32,907 nt of DNA from Nitriliruptoria bacterium (lineage in GTDB: Bacteria; Actinomycetota; Nitriliruptoria; Euzebyales; Egibacteraceae): contig PUKE01000124.1 of the NCBI GenBank assembly GCA_003550425.1, positions 1 through 32,907 of the forward strand. Reading direction: 5' to 3'. The position numbers were made by a program, and so were the translations under genes. Of this stretch, positions 17,069 to 25,906 are shown piece by piece. The notes under the pieces were generated by a model, which was given only the letters and a program-made list of their open reading frames with translations, was not told where the DNA came from and made no database searches. Each line of letters starts with the position of its first letter. Within the stretch, counting starts at the first letter, position 1.

Positions 17069-18444
17069 CCGGACCGGACCCCCGAGACGACGCGGCGCCG
17101 ACCGCGGGCTGGCGGGCCGTCGACCTGATCGCCGCCAAGCGCGACGGCGCCGAGCTCGACGAGGGCGCCCTGGCCTGGCTGATCGACGGCTACGTCGCCG
17201 CCGACGGCCCCGTCAGCGACGCCCAGATGGCGGCGTTCCTCATGGCCGGGCTCTGTCGCGGCTTCTCCGACGCCGAGGCCGCGGCCCTCACGCGCGTGCT
17301 GGTGGCCTCCGGCGACGTCGTCGACACGGGCGGGCTGCCCGCGCCGGTGGTCGACAAGCACTCGACCGGCGGGGTCGGCGACAGCACGACCCTGCTCGTC
17401 GCCCCGCTGGTGGCCGCGGCGGGGGCCACGCTCGTCAAGCTGTCGGGCCGGGGCCTCGGCCACACCGGCGGGACCCTCGACAAGCTCGAGGCCGTCCCGG
17501 GGCTGCGCACCGACCTGGAGCCCGACGAGCTGCATGGCATCGCGGCCCGCGTGGGCTGCGCCGTCGCCGCCCAGTCACCGCGGCTGGTCCCCGCCGACGC
17601 GGCCCTCTATGCGCTGCGCGACGTGACCGCCACGGTGCCCGATCCTGCCCTCATCGCCGCGAGCGTCATGAGCAAGAAGCTGGCCGGTGGCGCGCCCACG
17701 CTGGTGCTGGACGTCAAGGCTGGCCGCGGCGCGTTCCTGCCCACCCCGGACGCGGCCCGCGATCTGGCCGGGCGCTGCGCGCGCATCGGTCACGCTGCCG
17801 GCCGCCAGGTGGCGGCGCTCGTGACCGCGATGGACCAGCCGCTGGGCACCGCCGTCGGCAACGCGCTGGAGGTCGGCGAGTGCGCCCGGCTGCTGGCCGC
17901 GCCCCCACGGGGCCGGCTCGCCGCGGTGGCGCTGGAGCTGGCCAGCCACCTCGTCGCCGCCGGGCGCCAGGCCGACGCCGAGCGCCCCGACGCCGTGGCG
18001 ATCGCCGCCGTGCGCGACGAGCTCGCCCGGCGCTGGGCCGAGGGCGAGGCCAGCGAGCGGCTGCGCGCCCTGATCGCGGCGCAGGGCGGCGACCCCGCCG
18101 TCGTCGACGACCCCGACGGGGTGCTGCCGCACGCGCCGGTGCGCCGCGCGGTGCCCGCGCCGCGTGCCGGCACGGTCCGGGCGGTGGACGCCCGCGCGGT
18201 CGGCGAGCTCGTCGCCCGCCTGGGCGCGGGGCGGGCGGCCAAGGGGGAGGCGATCGACCCGGCGGTGGGGCTGCGCCTGCACGTGGAGGTCGGCAGCGCC
18301 GTGGCCGCAGGCGAGCCCCTCGCACAGGTGCACGCGCGCGAGGACGCCGCGGCCGACGCGGCCGCCGCGGCGCTGCTGGCCTGCGTGGAGATCGGCGAGG
18401 AGCCGGTCGAGGCGGCGCCGCTGGTCCACGCGGTCGTGGGCTGA
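17065..18444 (+). CDS. deoA: Thymidine / pyrimidine-nucleoside phosphorylase
   Basis: The protein has 459 residues and splits pyrimidine (deoxy)nucleosides with phosphate to base and (deoxy)ribose 1-phosphate. The signature SGRGLGHTGGTLDKLE is at 127-142, the phosphate loop KHSTGGVGDS at 98-107 and SVMSKKLAGG near 200. The last 100 residues form the usual C-terminal alpha/beta domain. The substrate range (thymidine only, or also uridine) cannot be told, so pdp is an alternative name. The ATG overlaps the xerD stop (ATGA). In B. subtilis pdp also lies close to xerD and scpAB; M. tuberculosis has a parA-like gene at this place instead. Confidence 0.94.
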   Translation: MTGPDPRDDAAPTAGWRAVDLIAAKRDGAELDEGALAWLIDGYVAADGPVSDAQMAAFLMAGLCRGFSDAEAAALTRVLVASGDVVDTGGLPAPVVDKHSTGGVGDSTTLLVAPLVAAAGATLVKLSGRGLGHTGGTLDKLEAVPGLRTDLEPDELHGIAARVGCAVAAQSPRLVPADAALYALRDVTATVPDPALIAASVMSKKLAGGAPTLVLDVKAGRGAFLPTPDAARDLAGRCARIGHAAGRQVAALVTAMDQPLGTAVGNALEVGECARLLAAPPRGRLAAVALELASHLVAAGRQADAERPDAVAIAAVRDELARRWAEGEASERLRALIAAQGGDPAVVDDPDGVLPHAPVRRAVPAPRAGTVRAVDARAVGELVARLGAGRAAKGEAIDPAVGLRLHVEVGSAVAAGEPLAQVHAREDAAADAAAAALLACVEIGEEPVEAAPLVHAVVG

Positions 18445-18471
18445 CGCCGCGGGCCGCAGCGGGGGAGCCTC

Positions 18472-18477
18472 TACACT
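18472..18477 (+). promoter_or_regulatory. -10 box TACACT just before scpA
   Basis: TACACT ends 10 nt before the scpA ATG, which would leave a leader of about 3-4 nt, effectively leaderless. No -35 box is visible. GGGGGAG at about 18460 is too far from the ATG for a Shine-Dalgarno site, which favours a leaderless start. Confidence 0.45.
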
Positions 18478-18487
18478 CGGCCCGGCC

Positions 18488-19402
18488 ATGCCGCGCTCTA
18501 CCTACACCGTGTCCACGGCGGCCTTCGAGGGGCCGTTCGACCTGCTGCTGCAGTTGATCTCGCGGCGCAAGGTCGACGTTTGGGAGGTGTCGGTCGCCGA
18601 GATCACCGAGGACTACCTGTCGGTGCTGGCGGAGATGGAGGCGCTGGACCTCGAGGTCACCACCGAGTTCCTGGTGATCGCGGCCACGCTGATGGAGCTC
18701 AAGGCCGCGCGGCTGCTGCCCGACGCCGACGACCCCGAGGCCGAGGAGGCGGCGGTCGCCGCGCGCGACCTGCTGTACGCCCGGCTGCTGGACTACCGCA
18801 CGTTCCAGCATGCGGCCTGGTGGATCGGCGAGCGGCTGGCCGACCAGCAGGGCCACGTGCCCCGCGAGGTCGGCCTCGAGCCCCCGCTGTCCACCCTGCG
18901 CCCCCCGGTGCGCCTGACCGCCAGCGCCGACCGCCTCGCGGCGCTCGCCGCCCGCGCGCTCGCCGAGTCGCGCCGCAGCGTCGACACCCGTCACCTGCGC
19001 CCGGTCCGCCTGTCGGTGCGCGAGGCGGCGGGCCGCATCGTCGACGAGCTGGCGCGGGCGCGGGGCGCCGCCACCTTCGCCGAGCTGACCCGCGGGTGCC
19101 GGCACCGCTCCGAGACCATCGCGCACTTCCTCGCGCTGCTCGAGCTCTACAAGCTCGAGCTGGTGGACCTCGACCAGCCCGAGCGCCTGGGGACGCTGCT
19201 GGTGCGCTGGGAGCCCGACGACGTGCCGCCCTGCGAGGAGGCGCTCGTGGCCGCGGCCTTCGCCGACACCACCACGACGGCGCCCGACGCCGAGGACGCG
19301 GGCGGCGAGGACGCGGGCGGCGAGGACGCTGGCGGCGAGGACGGGGCCGCTGAGGAGGCCGGCGCCGAGGCCGCGGCCGCGACGGCGGAGGGCCGCCGAT
19401 GA
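18488..19402 (+). CDS. scpA: Segregation and condensation protein A
   Basis: The protein has 304 residues and is the kleisin subunit that bridges SMC heads. The N-terminal motif FEGPFDLLLQLISRRKVDVWEVSVAEITEDYL (13-44) is diagnostic. The ELKAARLLP stretch follows near 70-78, and the C-terminal winged-helix region runs about 195-245 (TFAELTRGCRHRSETIAHFLALLELYKLELVDL). Beyond residue 260 there is an added acidic tail with three DAGGE units. The stop overlaps the scpB start (ATGA). Confidence 0.96.
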   Translation: MPRSTYTVSTAAFEGPFDLLLQLISRRKVDVWEVSVAEITEDYLSVLAEMEALDLEVTTEFLVIAATLMELKAARLLPDADDPEAEEAAVAARDLLYARLLDYRTFQHAAWWIGERLADQQGHVPREVGLEPPLSTLRPPVRLTASADRLAALAARALAESRRSVDTRHLRPVRLSVREAAGRIVDELARARGAATFAELTRGCRHRSETIAHFLALLELYKLELVDLDQPERLGTLLVRWEPDDVPPCEEALVAAAFADTTTTAPDAEDAGGEDAGGEDAGGEDGAAEEAGAEAAAATAEGRR

Positions 19403-20055
19403 GCGCTGCGTCCCAGGGCAGCCGCGACGGGCGGGACGCGACCCCGGCCGAGGGGATCGGGCTGCGCAAGGCCCTCGAGGCCATCCTGCTCGTGATCGAC
19501 GAGCCGGTGGACGTCGCGGTCCTCGCGGAGGTGCTGCAGGCCGAGCCCGAGGAGGTCCACGCCACCCTCGAGGCGCTGCGCGGCGAGTACGCGCAGGCCG
19601 ACCGCGGCTTCGTGCTGCGCGAGGCCGCTGGCGGGTGGCGGCTCTACACTGACCCGGCGGCGCAGCCGGTGCTCGAGCGGTTCGTGCAGCACGGCCGGAG
19701 CGGCTCGCTCAGCCAGGCTGCGCTCGAGACCCTGGCGATCGTGGCCTACCAGCAGCCGGTCACGCGCGGCCAGATCAGCAGCATCCGCGGCGTCGACGCC
19801 GACGGCGCGGTGCGCACCCTGCTCGCGCGCGGGCTCATCGAGGAGGTCGGGCGCGAGCAGGCCCCAGGCCAGCCGCTGCTGTACGGCACCACGAGCGCCT
19901 TCCTCGAGCAGCTCGGCCTGCGCTCGCTCGAGGAGCTGCCCACCCTGCCCGACCTCGACCCTGGCGGCCCCGCCCCGCCAGAGCCCGAGCCGGGCGGCTA
20001 CCGCGAGGCCCGCCGCGCGCTGGCGGTCAGCCGTGACCGACACCGCGACGGCTGA
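19399..20055 (+). CDS. scpB: Segregation and condensation protein B
   Basis: The protein has 218 residues with two winged-helix domains. The first begins LRKALEAILLVIDEPVDVAVLAEVL. The second holds LSQAALETLAIVAYQQPVTRGQISSIRGVDADGAVRTLLARGLIEEVGR, the most conserved part of ScpB. It dimerises and binds the ScpA middle region. It overlaps scpA by 4 nt, and GGAGGG lies before its ATG. About 48 nt separate it from rluB. Confidence 0.97.
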   Translation: MSAASQGSRDGRDATPAEGIGLRKALEAILLVIDEPVDVAVLAEVLQAEPEEVHATLEALRGEYAQADRGFVLREAAGGWRLYTDPAAQPVLERFVQHGRSGSLSQAALETLAIVAYQQPVTRGQISSIRGVDADGAVRTLLARGLIEEVGREQAPGQPLLYGTTSAFLEQLGLRSLEELPTLPDLDPGGPAPPEPEPGGYREARRALAVSRDRHRDG

Positions 20056-20103
20056 CGTGCGCCACCAGCCCACCCACCCCACCATCAGACCGGACCCCAC
20101 CCC

Positions 20104-20883
20104 ATGAGCCGTCCCGAGCGCGCCACCGAGACGCCGCGCCCACCGCGGGTGCAGAAGGTGCTGGCCAGCGCCGGCCTCGGCAGCCGTCGGTCCTGTGAGG
20201 AGCTGATCGCCCAGGGCCGGGTCACCGTGGACGGCGCGACCGCCACCCTCGGCGATCGTGCGGACCCCCGAGCGAGCGTCATCGAGGTGGACGGCGAGCG
20301 CATCGCCACCCACCCCGAGGGCGTCCATTGGATGCTGAACAAGCCGCATGGGGTCGTCACGACCGCGGACGACCCCGAGGGTCGCCCCACGGTCCTGGAC
20401 TTCGTGCCGCCGACGCCGCGCACCTTCCCCGTCGGCCGGCTCGACCGCGACACCGAGGGGCTGCTGCTGCTGACCAACGACGGCGAGCTCGCCAACCGCC
20501 TGGCGCATCCCCGCTACGAGGTCCCCAAGACCTACCTGGCCCGCACCCGCGGGGTGCCCGCCCGCAAGGCGCTGGCCCAGCTGACCCGCGGGGTGGAGCT
20601 GTCGGACGGGCCGGCGCGCGCCACGCGCGCCGAGGTGGTGGGCCGCTCGGGGGACGAGGCGCTCGTGGAGGTCACCGTGACCGAGGGACGCAACCGCGAG
20701 GTGCGCCGCCTCCTCGGCGCGGTGAGCGTCCACGTGACCCGCCTGGCGCGGATCCGGCTCGGCCCGCTGGCCCTGGGCGACATGAAGCAGGGCAAGCACC
20801 GTCCCCTGACCGCCGCCGAGGTGGGTGCGCTGTACGCGGCCGTGGGGCTCGAGGAGCAGCGTCCCAGCGAGGAGCCGACATGA
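20104..20883 (+). CDS. rluB: 23S rRNA pseudouridine synthase, RsuA/RluB family
   Basis: The protein has 259 residues. Residues about 15-65 are an S4 domain (VQKVLASAGLGSRRSCEELIAQGRVTVDG). The synthase domain holds the catalytic D114 in GRLDRDTEGLLLLTNDG, then LAHPRYEVPKTYLA and EGRNREVRRLL. RluB in E. coli modifies U2605 of 23S rRNA; the exact site here is inferred from family and context (Rv1711 place). The leader is unusual: about 48 nt rich in C and A with no Shine-Dalgarno site. The stop overlaps the aroH start (ATGA). Confidence 0.94.
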   Translation: MSRPERATETPRPPRVQKVLASAGLGSRRSCEELIAQGRVTVDGATATLGDRADPRASVIEVDGERIATHPEGVHWMLNKPHGVVTTADDPEGRPTVLDFVPPTPRTFPVGRLDRDTEGLLLLTNDGELANRLAHPRYEVPKTYLARTRGVPARKALAQLTRGVELSDGPARATRAEVVGRSGDEALVEVTVTEGRNREVRRLLGAVSVHVTRLARIRLGPLALGDMKQGKHRPLTAAEVGALYAAVGLEEQRPSEEPT

Positions 20884-21329
20884 GCGAGCCGACCGCCGAC
20901 CCGCCGGTGACCGCGCTGCCGCGCCGCCGTGCCGACGACGAGGGGCCCCGCTCGCCGCGGCCGCCGATCGCCGGCGTGCGGGGCGCGACGACCCTGGAGG
21001 CCGACACGCGCGAGCAGATCCTCGAGCGCACCGCCGAGCTGCTCGCCGCGATGCTCGAGCGCAACGGGCTGACCAGCGAGGACGTGATCAGCCTGGTGTT
21101 CACCGCGACCGACGACCTGCGCAGCGAGTTCCCCGCCGCCGCGGTGCGGGCCGCGGGCGTGGCCGACGTGCCGATGCTGTGCGCTCGCGAGCTGGCGATG
21201 GACAGCGAGTCCAACATCCCCCGCTGCGTGCGCGTGCTCGCCCACGTCCACACCGACCGGGCCCTTGACGAGCTGCGGCACGTGTACCTCCACGAGGCGC
21301 GCCAGCTGCGCAGCGACCTGCCGGAGTGA
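20880..21329 (+). CDS. aroH: Chorismate mutase, AroH type
   Basis: The protein has 149 residues and turns chorismate into prephenate. After a 31-residue proline/arginine-rich lead the AroH fold begins with GVRGATTLEADTREQILERTAELL. The active-site rows LVFTATDDLRSEFPAAAVR, VPMLCARELAMDSESNIPRCVRVLAHV and HVYLHEARQLRSDL follow, as in the trimeric Bacillus enzyme. The N-terminal lead is longer than in Bacillus. It sits directly before tyrA, as in Streptomyces. Start and stop both overlap neighbours by 4 nt. Confidence 0.94.
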   Translation: MSEPTADPPVTALPRRRADDEGPRSPRPPIAGVRGATTLEADTREQILERTAELLAAMLERNGLTSEDVISLVFTATDDLRSEFPAAAVRAAGVADVPMLCARELAMDSESNIPRCVRVLAHVHTDRALDELRHVYLHEARQLRSDLPE

Positions 21330-22435
21330 GCGCGGCGGTGCGCGTCGCCATCATCGGCACCGGCCTGATCGGTGCGAGCCTCGGCCTGGCGCTGCGATCG
21401 GCCGCCGCGGCGTCCGAGGTCGTGGGCTTCGATGTCGACGCCGACGAGCTCGCCACCGCGCGCGAGCGGGGCGCCATCGACCGGACCGCGGCGACCGCGG
21501 CGGAGGCCGCCGCCGACGCCGACGTCGTGTGGCTGGCGGTACCGGCCTCGTCGGTCGAGGCGGTCGCCGCGGAGGCGGCCCCTGCGATGCGCGACGGGGC
21601 CGTCCTGACCGACGTCGCCAGCGTCAAGGCGCGGGTCGTGGAGTCGCTGCAGCGCGCCACGCCCCAGGGGGTGCACCTGATCGGCGGGCATCCGATGGCC
21701 GGCACGCACGAGACGGGCGCCGCGCACGCCACCGCGGACCTGTTCGTTGGCGCCACCTACCTGCTGACCCCGACGACCCACACCGACCCGGCCGCCTATC
21801 GCCGCCTCCACGGCCTGGTCGCCGCCCTCGGCGCGCGGGTGCTGGCCGTGGCGCCCGAGCGCCATGACCTCCTCGTGGCCGTGGTCAGCCACCTGCCGCA
21901 GCTGGCGGCCACCACGCTGATGAACCTCGCGGCCGATCGCGCCCGCGACGAGCACGCGGGCCTGCTGCTGCTGGCCGCTGGCGGGTTCCGCGACGCGACC
22001 CGCGTGGCCGCCTCCAACCCCGAGCTGTGGCTGGACATCGCCCGCGAGAACCGGGCGGCGATCGTGGCGGTCCTCGACGACTACCGGGAGCGGATCGGCG
22101 CGCTGCGCAGCACCTTGGCCACCGGCGACGACGGCTCGCTGGCACGGGCGCTCTCCGACGCTCGCGACGCCCGGCGCGCGCTGCCGGGCAAGACCGAGAC
22201 CACCGGCGCCCTGCTGTGGCTGTGGACCGCGATCCCCGACCGTCCCGGCGTCCTCGCGGAGGTCACCACGACCGTCGGGCAGGCGGGGGTCAACATCGAG
22301 GACCTGAGCATCGAGCACGCGCCCGAGGGGGGCCAGGGCCGGCTGCTGCTGGCCGTGGCGGGCGAGGAGGCCGCCATCAAGGCGCGCCGCGCCCTCGAGG
22401 GCCGCGGCTTCGAGGTGTGGGAGGAGCGCCCGTGA
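21326..22435 (+). CDS. tyrA: Prephenate dehydrogenase with C-terminal ACT domain
   Basis: The protein has 369 residues. The NAD loop GTGLIGAS is at 11-18, followed by VVGFDVD with the acidic residue that selects NAD. The catalytic region has GGHPMAGTHETG near 118-129 and a conserved histidine in VVSHLPQLAA. Residues about 297-369 form an ACT domain (AIPDRPGVLAEVTTTVGQAGVNIEDLSIEH), which suggests feedback control by tyrosine. It makes 4-hydroxyphenylpyruvate from prephenate. No strong ribosome site is seen, so translation probably depends on coupling to aroH (GTGA overlap). Confidence 0.95.
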   Translation: MSAAVRVAIIGTGLIGASLGLALRSAAAASEVVGFDVDADELATARERGAIDRTAATAAEAAADADVVWLAVPASSVEAVAAEAAPAMRDGAVLTDVASVKARVVESLQRATPQGVHLIGGHPMAGTHETGAAHATADLFVGATYLLTPTTHTDPAAYRRLHGLVAALGARVLAVAPERHDLLVAVVSHLPQLAATTLMNLAADRARDEHAGLLLLAAGGFRDATRVAASNPELWLDIARENRAAIVAVLDDYRERIGALRSTLATGDDGSLARALSDARDARRALPGKTETTGALLWLWTAIPDRPGVLAEVTTTVGQAGVNIEDLSIEHAPEGGQGRLLLAVAGEEAAIKARRALEGRGFEVWEERP

Positions 22436-23733
22436 CGGCGCCGGCCGGCCCGGTCGTCGTGCAGGCCCCGGGGGACCTGGTGGCGCGCTGGCGCGCCCCG
22501 GGCAGCAAGTCCCACACCAACCGCGTGCTGGCCGCCGCCGCGCTGGCGCGTGGCACCTCGACCGTGCGGGGCCCGCTGGACGCCGACGACTCACAGGCCA
22601 TGCGCGCGGTCGTGGCCGGCCTCGGGGCCGGCGTCGACGATCGCGACCCGAGCGCCTGGCAGGTGCGGGGCGTCGGCGGGCGCCCGGCCACGCCCAGCGG
22701 GACGCTGCACGCCCGCCAGTCGGGCACCGCGCTGCGCTTCGGCGCGGCGCTGGCCAGCCTCGCGACGGGACCGGTCGTGGTGGACGGCAGCGACCAGCTG
22801 CGCCGGCGACCGGTCGGCGCGCTGTGCGCCGCGCTGCGCGACCTCGGCGCCGCGGCGCGCGACGTCGACGGCCATCCCCCGGTGACCGTCGGCGGCGGGC
22901 TCGACGGGGGCGCGGTCACCGTCGACGCGCGGGCCTCCAGCCAGTTCGCGAGCGCGCTGCTGCTGGCCGCGCCGCATGCGCGCGGCGACGTCACCGTGAC
23001 CGTCCAGGGGCTGGGAGCGGGGGCCTACGTCGAGCTCACCGCCACCACCCTGCGGGCCTTCGGCGGGCAGGTGGCCCGTGCGGCCGACGACCGCTGGACG
23101 GTGGCCGCCTCGGGGCTGCGGGCCGCGACCGTCACGGTCGATCCCGACGCCAGCGCGGCGGCGCACCTGCTGGCGCTGGCCGCCGCGACGCCGGGGACCG
23201 TCACCGTGGACGGCGCCGATCCCGACGACCAGCCCGACGCGGCCGTGCCCGACCTGCTGGCGGCGATGGGCTGTGCGGTGCGCCGCGAGGGCGACGCGGT
23301 CACCGTCACCGGGCCGGCGCGGCTGCGCCCCCTCGAGGCGGACCTCGCCGCGCTGCCCGACCAGGTCACGACCCTCGGGGCGCTGGCCGCCCTGGCCGAG
23401 GGCACCTCGCGCCTGACCGGCGTGGGGGTGGCCCGCGGCCACGAGACGGATCGCCTCGCCGCGCTGCGCGGCGAGCTCGCCAAGCTGGGGGTGACGGTGG
23501 ACGAGGAGCCCGACGGGCTGCGCGTCCACGGCGGCGCCGCCCGGGGGCCCGCCGTGCTCGACCCCCACGACGACCACCGGCTGGCGATGGCGTTCGCGGC
23601 GCTGGCCGCGCGCCTGCCCCGCGTCGCCGTGGCCGACCCGGGCTGCGTGGCCAAGACCTACCCCCGCTTCTGGGACGACCTCGCCGCCGGCGGCCTGATG
23701 GTGCGCGAGGCCAGCGAGGAGGACCTGCGATGA
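22432..23733 (+). CDS. aroA: 3-phosphoshikimate 1-carboxyvinyltransferase (EPSP synthase)
   Basis: The protein has 433 residues and makes EPSP from shikimate 3-phosphate and PEP. Binding residues are K26, S27 and R31 in PGSKSHTNR. RQSGTALRF takes the place of the usual NAGTAMR loop. RRRPVGAL, ASSQFASALLLAAP, GHETDRLAAL, DPHDDHRLAMAFA and VAKTYPRFW follow in order. The H-E-T-D-R form of the PEP-site motif (K-E-S-D-R in E. coli) is usual for actinobacteria. GGAGGAG precedes the GTG, and the start overlaps the tyrA stop. Neither M. tuberculosis nor Streptomyces has aroA at this place, so this is a local gain that unites three shikimate-pathway enzymes. Confidence 0.96.
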   Translation: MTAPAGPVVVQAPGDLVARWRAPGSKSHTNRVLAAAALARGTSTVRGPLDADDSQAMRAVVAGLGAGVDDRDPSAWQVRGVGGRPATPSGTLHARQSGTALRFGAALASLATGPVVVDGSDQLRRRPVGALCAALRDLGAAARDVDGHPPVTVGGGLDGGAVTVDARASSQFASALLLAAPHARGDVTVTVQGLGAGAYVELTATTLRAFGGQVARAADDRWTVAASGLRAATVTVDPDASAAAHLLALAAATPGTVTVDGADPDDQPDAAVPDLLAAMGCAVRREGDAVTVTGPARLRPLEADLAALPDQVTTLGALAALAEGTSRLTGVGVARGHETDRLAALRGELAKLGVTVDEEPDGLRVHGGAARGPAVLDPHDDHRLAMAFAALAARLPRVAVADPGCVAKTYPRFWDDLAAGGLMVREASEEDLR

Positions 23734-24428
23734 CCGACCCTGCAGGCCGGACCGACGCCGGGCGCGGGCCCGTGGTCGCCGTGGATGGGCCCGCCGGGTC
23801 CGGCAAGTCCACGGTGGCCGGCGCGCTGGCGCGCGCCCTCGGCGCCACCCACGTCGACACCGGGGCGTTCTACCGCGCGCTGACCCTCGCGGTGCGTCGC
23901 GCCGGCGAGGACCCGCGCGATGCGCAGGCGTGCGTGGCGCGGGCCGAGCGGGTCCGCCTCGCCCGCGTCGACGGCCGCACCCTGCTCGACGGCGAGGACG
24001 TCGAGGAGGCGATCCGCACGCCCGACGTCGATGCGCACGTGTCGGCGGTGGCAGCCCATCCCGCGGTGCGCGAGCGGCTGGTCGCCGCGCAGCGCGCCGC
24101 CGTCGGCGCACAGGGCGCGGTGGTCGAGGGACGCGACGCGGGGACCGTCGTCGTGCCCGACGCTGACCTCAAGGCGTGGCTGACGGCGACCCCCGCCGAG
24201 CGGGCGGCGCGCCGCGGCGCCCAGCTCGGGGTCAGCGACCCCGACGCGCTGGCGCGCATCGAGGCCGACCTGGCGCGGCGCGACGACGCCGATGCCGCCC
24301 AGATGGCCCGCGCCACCGACGCCGTGATCGTCGACACCACCGACCGGACCGTCGCGGACGTCGTCGCCGACCTGGCCGACCGCGCCCGCGCCGCCCGTGC
24401 CCGCCACCGATCCGAGGTGCCGCGATGA
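23730..24428 (+). CDS. cmk: Cytidylate kinase
   Basis: The protein has 232 residues and phosphorylates CMP and dCMP. The P-loop GPAGSGKST is at 20-28. [14 protein letters not shown] is the usual CMP-binding row, and [23 protein letters not shown] with RAARRGAQL and [11 protein letters not shown] follow as expected. The stretch between about 80 and 105 is the family's short insertion. GAGGAGG precedes the ATG, which overlaps the aroA stop. Next to der as in M. tuberculosis. Confidence 0.97.
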   Translation: MTDPAGRTDAGRGPVVAVDGPAGSGKSTVAGALARALGATHVDTGAFYRALTLAVRRAGEDPRDAQACVARAERVRLARVDGRTLLDGEDVEEAIRTPDVDAHVSAVAAHPAVRERLVAAQRAAVGAQGAVVEGRDAGTVVVPDADLKAWLTATPAERAARRGAQLGVSDPDALARIEADLARRDDADAAQMARATDAVIVDTTDRTVADVVADLADRARAARARHRSEVPR

Positions 24429-25801
24429 GCGCGTCAGGACCGCTGCCCCGCCCCGTCGTGGCCGTCGTCGGCCGTCCCAACGTCGGCAAGTCGACGCTGG
24501 TCAACCGTCTCGCGGGCGGCCGCACCGCCATCACCGAGGAGCGGCCGGGCGTGACCCGCGACCGCACCACCCACGAGGCCGAGTGGCGCGGTCGGACCTT
24601 CACCCTCGTCGACACCGGCGGCTGGCTGCCCGGTGGGCGCGACACCGACCCGCTGACCGCCGCGGTCAGCGGCCAGGCCGAGCAGGCCGTGGCGCAGGCC
24701 GACGCGATCGTCCTGGTCGTCGATGGTGGCGGCGAGCCCACCGGCGAGGACCACGCGGCGGCCCGCTGGCTGCGCGAGGCGGCCGCCCCGGTGGTGCTGG
24801 CCGCCAACAAGGCCGACCGGCTCGCCGACCTGCGGCACGCCGAGGCCGAGCTGGCGGGCTGGCACGCCCTGGGCCTCGGGGAGCCGCTGCCGGTGTCGGC
24901 GGTGCACGGCACCGGCTCGGGCGACCTGCTGGACGCCGCCTTCGCCGCCGCCGGGGTGCTCGACGCGCCCGACGCGCCCGACGACGCGACGCCCGGCCCG
25001 CCGGCGGTGGCGCTGCTGGGCCGGCCCAACGTCGGCAAGTCCTCGCTGCTGAACCGCCTGGCCGGATCCGACCGGGCGATCGTCGACGAGCGACCGGGCA
25101 CCACCCGCGACGCCGTGGACACCGTGGTCACCACCGACGACGGCCGCACGTACCGGTTCGTCGACACCGCGGGGCTGCGCCGGCCCGCCAAGGTGCGGCG
25201 CAGCGACGCCACCGAGTACTACGCCTCGCTGCGCACCCAGCGGGCGCTGGCCTCGGCCGACGTGGCCGTGCTGGTCCTCGACGCGGCCGAGGTCATCGGC
25301 GAGCACGAGCAGCAGCTCGCCCGCTCGGTGGTCGACGCGGGGCGCGCGCTGGTGCTGTGCGCCAACCAGTGGGACCGCATGGATCCCGAGCGCGGCGAGG
25401 ACTTCACGCGCGAGCGGGAGCGCCGGCTGTCCTTCGTGCCCTTCGCGCGGCTGGTGCGCACCTCGGCCACGACGGGCCGTGGGATGGGCAAGCTGCTGGA
25501 CGCGATCGACGAGGCGCTCGAGGGCTGGCACCAGCGGGTGCCGACCGGCCGCCTCAACCGCTGGCTCGCCGACGCGGTGGCGGCCACCCCGCCGCCGCTG
25601 CACGGTCGGCGGCCGGTGCGGCTGCGCTACGCCAGCCAGCCCAGCACCGGGCCGCCACGGGTGGTGGTGCACGGCAACGCGCCGGTGCCCGACACCTACC
25701 GTCGCTATCTGGAGCGCACGCTGCGCGAGGCGTTCGCGTTCCCGGGCACGCCGATCGAGCTGCGGATCAAGGTGCGCACGCGCTGGGAGGATCGGCGCTA
25801 G
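24425..25801 (+). CDS. der: Ribosome-associated double GTPase Der (EngA)
   Basis: The protein has 458 residues with two GTPase domains and a KH-like C-terminal domain, and acts in 50S subunit assembly. Domain 1: GRPNVGKST (16-24), DTGG (63-66), NKAD (128-131). Domain 2: GRPNVGKSS (199-207), DTAG (247-250), and NQWD (314-317) where most Der proteins read NKWD. The KH-like part begins near 355 and ends [11 protein letters not shown]. The loss of the lysine in the second base-recognition motif is worth checking. The ATG overlaps the cmk stop, and this gene ends the six-gene coupled operon. Confidence 0.96.
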   Translation: MSASGPLPRPVVAVVGRPNVGKSTLVNRLAGGRTAITEERPGVTRDRTTHEAEWRGRTFTLVDTGGWLPGGRDTDPLTAAVSGQAEQAVAQADAIVLVVDGGGEPTGEDHAAARWLREAAAPVVLAANKADRLADLRHAEAELAGWHALGLGEPLPVSAVHGTGSGDLLDAAFAAAGVLDAPDAPDDATPGPPAVALLGRPNVGKSSLLNRLAGSDRAIVDERPGTTRDAVDTVVTTDDGRTYRFVDTAGLRRPAKVRRSDATEYYASLRTQRALASADVAVLVLDAAEVIGEHEQQLARSVVDAGRALVLCANQWDRMDPERGEDFTRERERRLSFVPFARLVRTSATTGRGMGKLLDAIDEALEGWHQRVPTGRLNRWLADAVAATPPPLHGRRPVRLRYASQPSTGPPRVVVHGNAPVPDTYRRYLERTLREAFAFPGTPIELRIKVRTRWEDRR

Positions 25802-25827
25802 CGCCGACAGGGATCGCGCTGGCGGTC

Positions 25828-25906
25828 TGGTCGGGATGGGCGGATTCGAACCGCCGATCTCCGCTCCCCCAGAGCGGCGCCCTAGACCAAGCTGGGCCAC
25901 ATCCCG
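25828..25906 (-). tRNA. tRNA-Pro (anticodon GGG), CCA encoded
   Basis: Read on the minus strand the molecule folds as a full cloverleaf. The acceptor stem is CGGGATG/CATCCCG, the D arm holds GCCCAGCTTGGT, and the anticodon stem is CCGCT/AGCGG with loop CTGGGGG. The T arm is GGCGG-TTCGAAT-CCGCC. The anticodon is GGG, which reads proline codons CCC and CCU. The discriminator is A and CCA is encoded at 25830-25828. It lies at the join of the two conserved gene blocks. Confidence 0.96.

Noticed and set aside
22432-23733. H in place of K in the K-E-S-D-R motif of EPSP synthase as an inactivating change
   Set aside because: Actinobacterial EPSP synthases commonly read GHETDR, so the enzyme is expected to be active.
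25792-25807. 16-bp palindrome TCGGCGCTAGCGCCGA over the der stop codon as a terminator
   Set aside because: Only a 6-bp stem with a 4-nt loop can form in RNA, with no T tract; too weak to call.
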